DNA of 64,000 nt, from assembly GCA_013397455.1 (NCBI GenBank), contig VYZB01000271.1, positions 744,582 through 808,581 on the forward strand, written 5' to 3'. Below the pieces are notes generated by a model that was given only the letters and a program-made list of their open reading frames with translations, did no database searches and was not told where the DNA came from. How positions within the stretch are numbered: position 1 is the first letter of the stretch; every line of letters begins with the position of its first letter. The translations under genes and the position numbers were made by a program. Positions 24,683 to 40,423 of the stretch are shown one piece after another. The DNA is from Crotophaga sulcirostris (lineage: Eukaryota > Chordata > Aves > Cuculiformes > Crotophagidae).

Positions 24683-27132
24683 GCTTTGTGCTGCTTCTCT
24701 CCTGCTTTGTTTTCCATAGCAGCTCCAGAGCATCACTTTGACCTGGTGGAGTGATGGGTTTTGCAAGCAAATCATTAGTTTCAGGAGTTGTACTACAGAG
24801 AACTAATTGGCTTTGCAATTGTTCCTCTTAGGGTCTTCTGGGTATTTCCTGATACTGGAAGAGTTTGGTTGGTTGTTGCAGATCGATTTGCTATGTTCTT
24901 TTTATCAACTTTTTGAAAGGGTATCGGGTACCTTCCTGATATCAAGAACTACTGCAGTGTGAAATAACTTCCCGGGAGAAGTGACAGAAAGCCCCAGTAT
25001 CCAAGATGTTTAAAAGAGGAGTGAATGTAAGACTAGAGCATGATAAGTAAGAAAATGAGTGGGTGATCTAAAATTAGTAATTCCTGCTCCTCTGCAATGC
25101 ATAGCACGGCACGGGAGGTCCTGTAGAACGTTCTGCAAGGAAAAGCCTGGAGGTCACATTTTTCTCTGGTGATTGTCAAATGCAAGTTTTAGGTACAAAT
25201 ACCTACACAGTGTCTTCATTGGGCGTTATTTGAGAAATACTGCTACCCAAAGCTGCATGTCAAAAATTTTAAGGCATTAAAACCAAATCATTCATTTTCA
25301 TGAGTCCTCCAGCACTGAACAGACCCCAGTTTTCTCTGATTTCCAAGTGTTTACTCTGGACAAATGCCCCTCTCTGCCCGCCTGTATAACTGCTTAAACA
25401 GCCAGAGGATGCTGGATGGCAGACAGCAGAGTGTCCTCTCTCTGCTTCAGAACAGCTAGTGAGACATGAGCTCTGATAAAAATATCAGTGCAAAGCTGGT
25501 CGCTACCCAGACCAGGCGTGGGCTTATGGAAACACAGTAAATCAGCTCTGCAGCGTGCTTTGTTGGTACATTCAGCCTTCTCTCTATGCCAAACTATAAA
25601 ATTGCTGGATCAAAGTGGAGCCGGGCCTGAGTCCAAACTTCCCCCAACTTCAGGAGAATTTGGATCCACATCCCAGCTCTGGGCTTTGGCTCTGCCTCTA
25701 AATCAAATTCTTATAATCTCTTAGGAAAAGTCAGGCCCGTGAATTATCCACAAAGTCGCAGAAGGGCAGCCAGAGCTGGCTGTTTCTGAATGCATTTGCT
25801 CTGCCTGCCTTGCGTCGGCAGTAAAGAAGTTTAGGTGGCGCCTTTTGTTAATCCTGGAATACTGATCTCAGCCTTTGGTTTGGGAAGAAGCCATCCACTC
25901 TTAATTAGCTATTTTAATTTCAAAATAATTTTTCTTCTCCTTCCCCTTCTCTGATTAGGTCTGTGAATTGAGACACCAGGCAGGCAGCAGCCATCTCCAG
26001 CAGCCTTTGCAAAGAACCTTGCTGTACCTTTGTGCATTGCTCAGGGAGAGATGGAGCAGTAGGGGTGAAAAGGCTTGCACGTTCTCTGGCATGAGCCTCG
26101 GTGCTCTCTGCACTCTCAGGTGCTTGGGTTAATGCAACAGTTTCCCTGTCAGCCTGGATGTGCCACCACTGAGTCAACAGCAAGTGCTCCTGGTGACTGC
26201 CTGGCACTTGCATACCATGGTGGTGCAAGGGTTTGAGGTCAGGGTTTCCGATAAAATATGAACAGGAAACCACGCTCGCACTGAGAGTGATAAATGGGTG
26301 TAAAGAGGAGACTGCAATTAAATGAGATGTGGGATGGATGAGGGTAGCAGGCCCCAGGGATCAATAGAGCTGTTTTGTGTTTAGATTGAGGTCTCCTCTT
26401 TCAGATTTGTCTTCTGTGACCTCGAATCTTCATCCTCTGCCACCTTATTACTGTATTATTACTTGTTACAATAATGACTAAATGTCTCATTATTGCTGCT
26501 ACCATCAATAATAGCAGCCGTTTATCAGCAGCGTTTATTAAGTTAAATTCCACGTCAGCATATATCTTCTCCTCCCAACACAATTTATACATAATCTAAG
26601 AGAGCAGTAGAGTAGACAGAGAAAAATATACATCATTTTAGTGTATGTCAGTAGTTCCATTGATTTGTCTCAAATGAAGTCCCTTCAAAGAGGTGTAAAG
26701 TTTGCATGCCTAAGCTAAGCCTTTTTCCTGCTGCAGAAGCTGATTTTTGGTGCCTTGGCACTTCAGGTTTGTTCTGTTAGTCTCTCAGCATCCACCCAGC
26801 TTCCCAGAATTCCCAAACCACCATCCTAAACATTCCCTGGCCTTTTCCTTTTCCTTTTTTTCCCATCATTTTGTTCGCTTTTGGAAGCAAACATTAAACA
26901 ATTCTTGGCAATCCTGAAATTAAAAATGTCATCAGTAAAGACCTACTGGCAATTCCCAAATAGAGATTTTGTGAATCCTGTTTTGAAGGACCATGGTGTT
27001 TCCCTATTTTTCCCATGCATTGTGAAGTGCTATGGAACACACTAAAGTGAGCAGTGGCAAAACACGGATGTTTGATATTGTACTGTTCATTTGGTGCATA
27101 TTCATTTGCATGAGTAATAAAAGAATTCCTTA

Positions 27133-30754
<3,622 letters not shown>

Positions 30755-30855
30755 CTCTGCTTGAGTAAGTCTTCCACATCTTTGCACATCTTTCTCCCGT
30801 CCAACAGCCGCTGGATGAGCACTTCGTAGCCAGTGTGGAAGGTGAATTCCTTGCA
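30755..30855 (-). CDS. PSTPIP1: PSTPIP1 coding exon 2 (residues 12-45, F-BAR)
   Basis: This exon encodes the first helix region of the F-BAR domain, including [20 protein letters not shown]. It begins with TGC (Cys12) after the acceptor CTTCAG and ends AGAG|GTAAGA. Two bases of an Arg codon are completed by exon 3. The match to human PSTPIP1 is near-identical over the Gly-Tyr-Glu-Val and Asp-Gly-Arg-Lys stretches. The intron before it is the longest in the gene, at 20.7 kb. Confidence 0.95.
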
Positions 30856-33800
30856 CTGAAGACAGAAAGATAGAGTTGAGCTGATTTGTGCACATAGTTT
30901 GCAGGTTTACCAGATGCCTCCTGTCAGTCACATGGAGCAAATGAACTTTCTGGAAGATCCAAATGGACCTTTAAATTGCCCAGAGCAGTGGCAATGGCAG
31001 CTGAGGCAGAACTAAGGGCACAGCTATGGGTGAGGTTTCTCCAAAGTTGAAATCTGTAAAAGTTTTTATTAAATCACGCTTGGTTTTTAATACTGAAAAA
31101 GTGAAGTGGGTCACAAATGCTGTGTGATGTGCAGCACTTGCTGTCTTTTTGGGAAAGTCATCTTTAGTGTTGGGTGGGGGATCTTCGCAGAGCAGAGGTG
31201 TGGTAGCTCTTAAGGGCAGTGGCTCCTCTTACCATACGTTTATTAAAAAGACTGGTTAGAGTCAACTCACTGCCACAGGGCTCTCAGTAAGACACTGACC
31301 CACTGTCTAGATGGGAGGGGAGCAGTGAAGAACACTATGCTCGTGCAAATATTGATGCATGGGGAAGTGGCTGTGGTACCGGTCGGTGGTGGGGTGTTTT
31401 AATGGAGGATTCACAGCACAGGGAGACAGTCTGCTGTTGGTCAGCACTCGGATTCTGATGCACTGCTGTGTCTTCCTTTTGGGTTGCTGTAACAACTCTT
31501 ATCATTCTTTGTTTGAATCAGTCGGTCTCTGGTGTAAAGTGAACACAGCGGGGTTTTTAAAACAAAAACATAGGAGATAGGCATGTGGAGAGCTTAGGAG
31601 TGTGGCTGTTGGATCTGCAGGAAACTGAAAGTCTTTGTTTCTGAGACGCTTGCCAATGAGAGCTGCTTCCCTTGCTTTTGCTTTTACCCCTCAGTCTCCT
31701 GTGCAGTACGTGGGATTCGCTTGTGCCTTTGGGTGTTTTTGCAGCCTGCCCGGCTCCTTGACCCCATGTGGCAACTGGAGCTGGCCAAGGGGCCCTGCTG
31801 TACCAGCCAGGTGAGCTCTGGGAGCTGGGTGGGGTTTGCTTCCCCACAGTCAGGGCTCTTACCTCCTACCACCACTCCACACTCTTGTGCAGCTCAGAGC
31901 TAAGTTTTTCTGCTGTGGTCTAGGACCGTGCGTCTTTCCCCGTCATGTAAGTAAATGTGCCAGGCTTATCCCTGCCCTTGTGAGCCATCAGAGCACACCT
32001 CGTGCATCTCAGACAAAAATACCCGAGTAATGAGAAGGAAAACAGTTAATCTTGCACCTCCTTATTTTTTTTCCGACTTCCAGAATCACTGTAGCAATGG
32101 TAAATCAGAGTAATAACAAAGCCAGTGCTGCTGAGAAAATGCTGAGAGCCCAGAAAAGGAAGGGAATAAAGTTGTAACCTGCTCTGAGTGTGACACTGGG
32201 AGAGGATTTTGAAGCTCTGCTCCTGGTCCTCCCACTGACTCACAGCAGGATCAGGAGTATTTTCAGAGCCCCAGTTAATCGCTACGTAGTGATATTATTG
32301 AAAATGTAGTGGTGAATGTTGTCTGAGCTTTATGTTACAGCATTATGGTAAAACCACGGACCGTGTAACCATAAAGAGAATGAATATGTTCCTTCCCTCA
32401 AGGAGTTTATGTACAATACAAGTGCTTATATACGAACTGAACGCAGTTTGTACATCTATCTGCTGTCCCCAAAGCAGTTAGTGTTTAATAACCATATTAG
32501 TTTATTACTTCCCACCCTGACTGTGAGAAAGGCAGCTGTTTCAGTTTTGGGACTCAGAAAGGATCCTCTGGCAAGCAACTGTTGGACACTTGAGCTTGTG
32601 GCTTTGCCCCCTGACTGCTGGGACTGGAGAGGAACAGGATGAGTTCTGGGGATATCGGCAGTGACCGATGGCAGCCTCAGTACTGCTCACTCAGACCCTA
32701 CAGCTTCTGTGGAGATTTGCAGACAGGGAGCAGGATTTTTTATTCGTTTAAGAGCTAGGATAAATTTCTGCAGACAATCTTTGTAAGCCTACAGGTTGTA
32801 GTAACATTTCCAGTGCTACAGTTTCTTGACAGCAGTAATTTCTTCTTCCCTAATGGACGCTCTTATCAGGAGCAATGGGGAGAAAGGTAAGACAGTAGGA
32901 TAATGGTTCACAAGAGACATAGACAAATGCCCTACCAGCAAAGTGTCTGCACTACAGAGCCAGGCAAGATGGTAAAAATATGAAGAGAGTGCAATGGATC
33001 CACTGTTATGACTGTTGCAACCACAGGAAAATGACAGGGGTACCTATGCTCATCTGACCTATGTGGTCACCCCTGAAGAAACAGGATCGCCAAACCAAAA
33101 CACTGTTTTTCCTAATGTTTCCAAGCACAAGTGACACATACACATCCCAGTGAGGGATGCTGCTGTGAAATAAATGAAAAGAAGCAAGTTTTACCATTCA
33201 TAGAGGAAAGTAGGAAAGGTTCTTGACAATACCTTGGACTTGTAACTTTCTCCTCTCTCTTTTTTCGGGGGACATGCCAATGGCAGAAGGCATTGCTGCT
33301 ATAAAAAAATGATAAATTGTTCCCTCTGCCTGGCAGAAACCACTCTGGTCGGATGCCGCCCAACCAACTCACAGCCCCAAAATTTTGATTGTACACTTCC
33401 AGGTGGAACTAACTACATCCCACAGATATGTACACAGTTTCCTTGGCTCAGAAATGCTGCCCAGAGGAACTGAAAATCTCACATGGATTTGTATCACCCC
33501 AGGAGTCAGGCACACTGCAACGAGCAGCAAACCAAGAGTGGTAAGCACATTGTTACTCCGCTGTTCAACATATCTCTTTGTTTAGCAAGTGATAAAACTC
33601 AGTGTCTACCCCCAAATGGGCACAGTTGCTGTAATGAAAGAATGGCAAATTCGGTATGTCTGGAGAACCACTAATTCAATTCCCTACATGGAGAATGCAG
33701 CACCCACTCATTATCAACCTGAAACCCTCACACAATCACAGCAGTGTGCTGGGGCAGCCAGCTGAGCAGCAACCCTGCCAGGGGCCTGGTGAAACTACCG

Positions 33801-35299
33801 GGCCAGCCATGGGGACACGTTGCTCTAAGCCATAAAATGCAGTATTAGAAACTGCATCGAGGCTCACTCTGCCTTGGTGACCAAGAGAATAATATTGCCA
33901 CAGGTCTCACAAGACACTCTTGCAGTCTGAGTTGAAGAGTCCTTTGTAAGTGACGCTGCCCTGGGCAGCACAACGGTGCCGGCTGGTTGGAGCTCTGCAG
34001 GCAGCCTTGGCTCCAGGACATGCAGTGGCTTTTTTACTGACACTAATGCAAAGGGAATGGGTTTGTGCTGCTCCCCACCGCTCATGCTCCATCTTTTTGC
34101 CTTCCTACTTGCTTACTTTGATGCATTTAGAAAGGCAAAAGGCAGATTTTACTTATTACAATTGTAGGAATATTTTAGCCCTTTAATACATATAGAAAGA
34201 TACCTGTTTTAAATGTGAAATCTGCAATAGTGCTTGCACATTCCTAGATCACAGACTTTCTAACTGAGAAGGGCATGGCAGTAGTATTGTCACTGTTCGT
34301 TCTGTGCGTGTGTGTGTGTCTGTGCGTATGCCAAGTGCCAACAGCCAGGGCCTTACTCAACAGCTTTGCTTTTCGTCTCTTGGCTGCTAACAGGAGTAAG
34401 ACTTGAACTTTCTGAAAAATGGGGCCACTGCAACTGTGTCAGAAGGAGAGCTGGAATCTCCGATGGACACATCAGTTTCTGCCTGCTGGAATCATCTGGG
34501 TTGTGTCCCTGTGGCCGGCCCTTGTAGAGGGATTTGGCTGCAGCATAAATGCAGGTGTCAAAAGGACTTCCTACCTCTGGCACTCATTTAATCTTTCTTC
34601 ATTTTGTTGGGATCCATCTCAAAATCTGCTTTATTGTCCTCGCTATGTGTTCCTGAAGAACATGAAAGCCATACTTCAGAAACCACAGCATCTGAACTCT
34701 AAACCAGGGCTTCCTCAGCCTCCCAGGCAGCAGAGCTGGCTGTGGTCAAAGCAGCATGTGCCACTCGCATATCACAGGCTACAGCAAGGAGGGAGAGGAA
34801 ACACAGTCGGGTGACAACCCAGGTTTAGACAAGTTTAAGCTGCTGTGGTCACTCACCCTGCAATGCTGCTTCCTAATTTCCAACCGTAATGTAGCCATAA
34901 ATTATTTAGGCCTAAGTTTATTTCACAAACATTTCCCTTCCATTTCAACATTTTTTTCTTATTTCATGGGTTGTACAACTGCATCCTCTCTCAACCTTTG
35001 CTTGAATCCAAACAAACATCCTTTGTCCTTTCTCAGGATACTGGCTTTTCATTGCATTCATTCCTGTGTGTTCTTACAGTACCTGTTCAAGGCTGGATAA
35101 ATCCCCGTTGGACACGGATGATGTGCTGATACTCCAGTAAAGTCTAACTGATGCTTTGCACAATGACATTAATGTCTACTCTCTAAGAAACACTTACGAT
35201 ACATCAGAGGATTGTATTTGCTTTCTTCCCTTGTCAAATCATACCCATGGCACCAAACTGATCTACAGTTTATTGACATACCTGCACTTCTCTCCTCTC

Positions 35300-35800
35300 C
35301 TCTCCCTTACTTTGCAAGGTCCCACAGAGTATTGAACCTTTTTGCTACTGGTCTCTTATTGATTTTGCAGATTGACATTTTATCTCCTTTCTGTTACCCT
35401 TGGCTTGAAGGTTATCACATGCCTCCTGAAGAATATTTCATTCTACTCATTTGTTTCAACAACAGGTATTTCCAGCCCATCCTTAATATCTTAGACCACT
35501 ATCTGCTATGAATACATTGAATAAAATCAATCCTGAGACCAGCTGTCAAGGATCCTTCCTCCAGCTCAGGCATTTCCATTTCAGCACAAGCCACCAGTGT
35601 CTCCCCCAGAACAGTATCTTTTTCCTCCCTGGTTTCTTAAGGATTTCCTGTGTAGCACTGTAACAGTCCCCTTATTCTCTTTGTCAAGACAATCAGGACA
35701 GCAAGATTGTATCACATTAAACAACTATCTAGCCCTGATAAGCTGTCTTATTCTCTTTTCCATTTACCATTTTGTGATATTATTAGCATTTGCCTTGAAT
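35300..35800 (-). mobile_element. Possible ancient CR1/L3-type LINE relic
   Basis: Phrases such as AAAATCAATCCTGAGACCAGC followed by a CCTCCAGC block, and a T/C-rich stretch typical of reverse-oriented reverse-transcriptase sequence, resemble the old CR1/L3 elements of reptiles and birds. The copy is far more decayed than the other CR1 fragments, and its ends are not defined. This is recognition from memory only. Confidence 0.35.
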
Positions 35801-36965
35801 GGTTTTGTAAAGGCTGTTAAAATTGCACCTCTCAGCTGGGACTTTGTGAGGATTATAAGAACTAATGAATAATCAAAGATCTATTTTATTCTGTATAGAA
35901 TTAGAAAAAAATGCTTTAAATAATAAATGTATTCATCAGATATATGAAAACTGATTTGTATATAAAGAAATCTAGGTAGCTGCTTGGAAGAGGGTAATTT
36001 GAATCACTACCAATGATTTGTCTCATTGCCAACAAAGTGATTCCACTCAGTCAAAGCGCGTGCAACTGTGAAAGAGGATTTACTCACTGTAATTTTAGTA
36101 AAAAGGATTAGTTAATCTGTGTTGTCCAGCAGACCTATAATCACTTGTAAGACAGTGCTTGACAAAAGGATTTCAATGTTGCAGGCAGATTTGTATTGTC
36201 CTGAGATTCTTCCATCAATACCTCACATGTGAGTTGGGCTCTGCCCCTGAGCCCAGGGTTTTCCTTCTCCTGGGGAGAATCACAGTTCATGGAGAGGCAG
36301 CATCTCCTCTCCTCTTCCCAGTTACATAAGTTGCTTCCCTCCAGTGCAATGAGCAATACTGTTCCTCCAGAGATGAAAGGAATGTTAAAAGGAGTATATG
36401 ACTAAAAAAACGCAAATTTCATGCTCCAGTTTCACCAGAATAGCTTTTCCTAGATTACTCGAAAGGAGGCATGGAAGACTGCAAACAAGGGATTCAGCAG
36501 TAAGCACAATGGAATATGCTTTCTTCTTTCTAATTCTTTTTTCCTCTGAGCCTTAGAGATGCTACTCCCTCCCATTAGCACTATTCTAGAGAGATAGGTG
36601 CCTCGGGACTGCGTCGTCCTGTCTGGTAGAAGTTTCTCTATAGGCAATCATGAAGGTAAACATCAGGAGGTAATTGTGGGAGAGATTATTCACAGCTGGC
36701 TCTCAGCTGGTTTCTGCTGCCATGAGGGAAAGGATTTGGTTTGGTAAGGAAGGCTGCAGGTGGGAAGCTGATGGTGTCAGTTCCCTGCCCAGAGGGCAGA
36801 AAGCTCCATATGAAGACAGCTGGGGGCTGACATGGTTTCTTCTTACCTCCTGGTGGCCCAAGCTGAGTAACCTTGTGTTAAGTCTTGCATCTTTAACTAG
36901 TTGTGAATCAGCCTTACAGCACATCTCTTCCTGAGCCTTGTGCTGCTGGGTGCTCAGTGTGCAAG

Positions 36966-37040
36966 CATAGAATCATTGAGGTTGGAAAAGATCATCCAGT
37001 CCAACTGGCAGCCGAACACCACTGTTCTACAAAACCATGT
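36966..37040 (-). mobile_element. Older CR1, 3' tail part (split by insertion)
   Basis: This piece has the reversed CR1 tail and 3' UTR (ATAGAATCATTGAGGTTGG and TCCAGTCCAAC). It stops at AAAACCATGT, exactly where a younger CR1 begins. Its continuation is at 37464-37722. Confidence 0.85.
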
Positions 37041-37463
37041 ACCCTACGAGGAGCGACTGAGGGAGCTGGGGCTGTTTAGTCTGGAGAAGAGGAGGCTCAG
37101 GGGTGACCTTATTGCTCTCTACAACTGCCTAAAAGGAGGTTGTAGTCAAGCGGGCGTTGGTCTCTTCTCACAGGTGACCAGTGACAGAACTAGAGGGCAT
37201 GGACTTAAACTTCATCAGGGGAGGTTTAGACTTGATGTTAGGAAGAAGTTCTACACTGAAAGGGTGATTGGCCACTGGAATGCGCTGCCCAGGGAGGTGG
37301 TGGAGTCGCCGACCCTGGATGTGTTTAAGGGAAGATTGGATGAGGCACTCAGTGCCATGGTTTAGGTGATGAGATGGTGTTAGTGTTGGCTTATAGGTTG
37401 GACTTGATGATCTCAGAGGTCTCTTCCAACCTGGTTATTCTGTGAAACTGTGAAACTGTGAAA
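37041..37463 (+). mobile_element. Younger CR1 inserted into an older CR1
   Basis: This plus-strand copy keeps an unbroken ORF2 C-terminus from [20 protein letters not shown] through FTLD-type end blocks to ALSAMV and a stop codon at 37363-37365. The 3' UTR then ends in three TGTGAAAC octamers. It interrupts the minus-strand CR1 whose two halves flank it. The open frame, almost 110 codons, indicates limited decay. It encodes only the tail of the protein, with no RT active site, so it is not functional. Confidence 0.93.
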
Positions 37464-37722
37464 CTGAAGTGCCGCAGCCAAACATTTTTTAAACCCCTCC
37501 AGGGATGATGGAAACCCCACCACTGTCCTAGGCAGCCTCTTCCAATGCTTCATCACTCTTTCAGTAAAGAATTTTTTCCTAATATCCAATCTAAACCTCC
37601 CCTGGTGCAACTTGAGGCCATTTCCTCTCATCCTTTCACTTGTTACTTGGGAGACCAGCACTCACCTCGCTACAGCCTCCCTTCAGGGAGCTGCTAAGAG
37701 CAATAAGGTCTCCCCTTTTCTA
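37464..37722 (-). mobile_element. Older CR1, ORF2 part (split by insertion)
   Basis: This is the second half of the interrupted minus-strand CR1. It resumes at CTGAAGTGCC, which normally follows AACCATGTC in reversed CR1 sequence. It continues through the ORF2 C-terminal region ([18 protein letters not shown] read on the minus strand) to about CAATAAGGTCTCCCC. Confidence 0.88.
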
Positions 37723-39916
37723 CATTTTGAAGCCACAAGGATACCTATTGCAATAATATCAAGTAGGAAAGACTAAAATCTGTTTGCTGAAGCATGTTTT
37801 TGGTAGACAGCTGTTACAGTGGACTGAACAGAAGCAAAAATGTCCAGGCTTATGTGCAAAGCACTTGCTACATTGTACACCCTTGCCTATCCAGCTACTC
37901 AGAAGTGATGAGAATTGATCAAGTTACTGCAGTTGTGCTGTAGGAACTGTGGGCTCCTCTGTTGTGGCAGCAGGGCAGCAACACTACCCTGACTGGGAGG
38001 AAGGGTTAGAGAAGAAATGACGACGTAGCAGACAGTGGGTGAGTTGCTTGGTACATGGCAGGGTAGTGCTGAGCTACTCTGGTGACAAAGGTGGTGTCAA
38101 AATCTGCCTGTTAACTGGTTTGCACGTCTAAGGTGGGCCTGACTGCAAACAGTGATGGTCTGAGCACTGGCAGTTCCAGCATAGCGATCAGGTACTCCTT
38201 TAGCCTAGTGATCCTTCATTTAGGAATTATTTGAAATGTTTTATCTGCAAATATAAAAAAAAAAAATCTTTAAAAAACCCCGCACTTTCTCCAAAGTTTG
38301 AAAATATTTAGCTGTAAAAGTGCATCCCTTCTCTTTGTTCTTTATGGTATTTTTGTAAGGCTTTTATCAGAAGCATTAGCAAGGTGGGTTTGGGGCTGAA
38401 AATGATAAATGTTGTTAAATTACCTAAATAAAGTGTTTGTACAGATTTTCAGAAGAGAAAAAAAAATTAAACTGAATCTGTTATGATAATTTTTGCAATT
38501 TTTTTAAAATCAAACTGTTTTAACATCCTAGCTTACCTGGTTTGGCTAAGGTAAGCTCTTCAGAATTTTAGTAAAACAAAAACTTAAGATTCATTTTTCA
38601 GGTTTGAAAATTAAATACCTGCTTGTGTGAGGAGGACCCTTAGACAGAACAGGGGCAGTGAATTTTGAACAAGCATCATTCTGCCAGTATCTCTTTCAAC
38701 TGTCAGAAAGAAATCTTACTCTCCACAGTTGTATTGTACGTGGCATCTCAGTCCTGGATTGTTCTGACTGAGTTATAGCAACAAATTATATCATTGCATC
38801 ACACCACTGTGTACTGGCACCGCTTCAGAAGGGTATTTCTTCATCTTGATCTCTTGAGCTGCTGCTCTCCTTGTCAAATGCTCTGTCAAGGGCTGAGCAT
38901 TTGCTATAAGTGAGCTGCAAACAGATTTCACAGCCAGCAGTCCAACGTGTTTTATAATCTTAAAGTACCTTTGACTGGGCTGGGTATTTCCAACCATGTC
39001 ATGGCCTTTCAAGTGTTTTAGGAATTTTACTGCTCTTTTTCTGCACCGCGCAAGCTACCCTGAAATAAACAGTGGAATGCAAAGGGATGGCAGTGTGCAT
39101 CACTGGTGTGTGTATCTGACACCCAGGTGAGTGTGTAAAGCCCCACGCCAGCTCAGCTGTGACACTGAGGAGGGCTGCCTGGCCCTTACAGGGCCCTGGT
39201 GTAAAATGAAGAGGTATAGCAATTCCTAATACGGAGATAGTGCTTCCTGTCACGTGAGATGCTGTCCTAGGTCTGCTCTACACCAGTGAGACGTGAAAGA
39301 GCCTTTTTTCAAGGCAAAACACCAGGTTCTCAGCCTGTCCCTCTGCTGCCCTGTCCTGGGCATGTGTTAGCAGCTAAAAACCCATCCGGGTGACCTAATT
39401 AACAGTGAGCACATGAACCAAGAAGGTCCTCAATGCCCAGCACAGAAGGGCATTGCTGCGCAAGCCTCTAACTGAAACACTCTCCTCTGACCAGTGCTTG
39501 GTGTCATCTGTGTCTTTTTCTATAAATTTTCATGTGATAATAAACTGGTTAATGAGTTTAAAAGCACACATCTGTGCTGCATGGTGTTGTGCCGTGTGGG
39601 AGCTCCTTTTCTTACTGCCTGGGAGTGGTTGGAATGGATGGGAGTGTGATAGTTGCTTGTGCTTAGAATTGGACTGACTACAGAATTTATATGACTTAAA
39701 AAAACAATACATTTTTGAAAGGATATGATTTTTGCACATAAGCAAGAAAAAAAACAAGAAAGAGCTGATGGGCTGGAGCTGGCTGTGTAACATTTCTGTC
39801 ATTTCTTGTAAATTCGGTCTTTGCACCTTAGAAATGTAAAAGTTTGCTAAGGATGTAGGTGGCTATCTTGGGACTCTCCTGAGACAGTGTCAGGAGTTGG
39901 CTCAGGCGTTTTCAGC

Positions 39917-40423
39917 ATGAGGCTTAGTCTGCAATTTCACTGCAGGCTTTGTTACCTAAATCTGCGATGCTGTACTTTTTGTGGGGAGCAAACAGCATTT
40001 ATTGCCAGACATAGCATAGATATGAACCTCACATGGGACCTTCAAAAGTCAGAAGGCAAAAGCCATTACATTCATAGCACTCGAATTGCAGAACTGCTAG
40101 ATTTCCATCACACACTTCCCCCTGGAACAAGGCAGGCTAGAGAACCACAGAGCTCCTCGTCAGGCTGCCATTCTGCAGCAGCTAGGATATTCACAAATAA
40201 ACTGAAACTGGTATTTCACAAACTTCATGGTAACATTGCAAAATTGGTGACACTGAGTGAACCAGTGGCTTCCCAGTCGTCTTTTGCTCTCTATGACATT
40301 GCAGATTTTCTCCTGGAAGGAAATGGTTGGTTTACAGTTCTGCTGATAGGGGAATTTGCTCCTCGGTTTCCTGAGCTCTCACCCTCCTCCAGCGTCCTGG
40401 GCTGCTCATGTGTTATGTATTAG
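39917..40423 (+). other. Unexplained 168-codon open frame in intron 1
   Basis: An ATG-initiated open frame, antisense to PSTPIP1, reads through to a TAG. It is the longest open frame outside CR1 sequence here. The encoded protein starts MRLSLQFHCRLCYLNLRCC and is rich in Ser and Leu. I recognise no domain, signal or repeat. No splice or promoter evidence supports expression. A chance ORF is the simplest explanation. Confidence 0.15.

Noticed and set aside
36940..37365. 141-codon open frame as a candidate gene
   Set aside because: It is the ORF2 C-terminus of the inserted CR1 and lacks the reverse-transcriptase core. It is a retrotransposon fragment, not a host gene.
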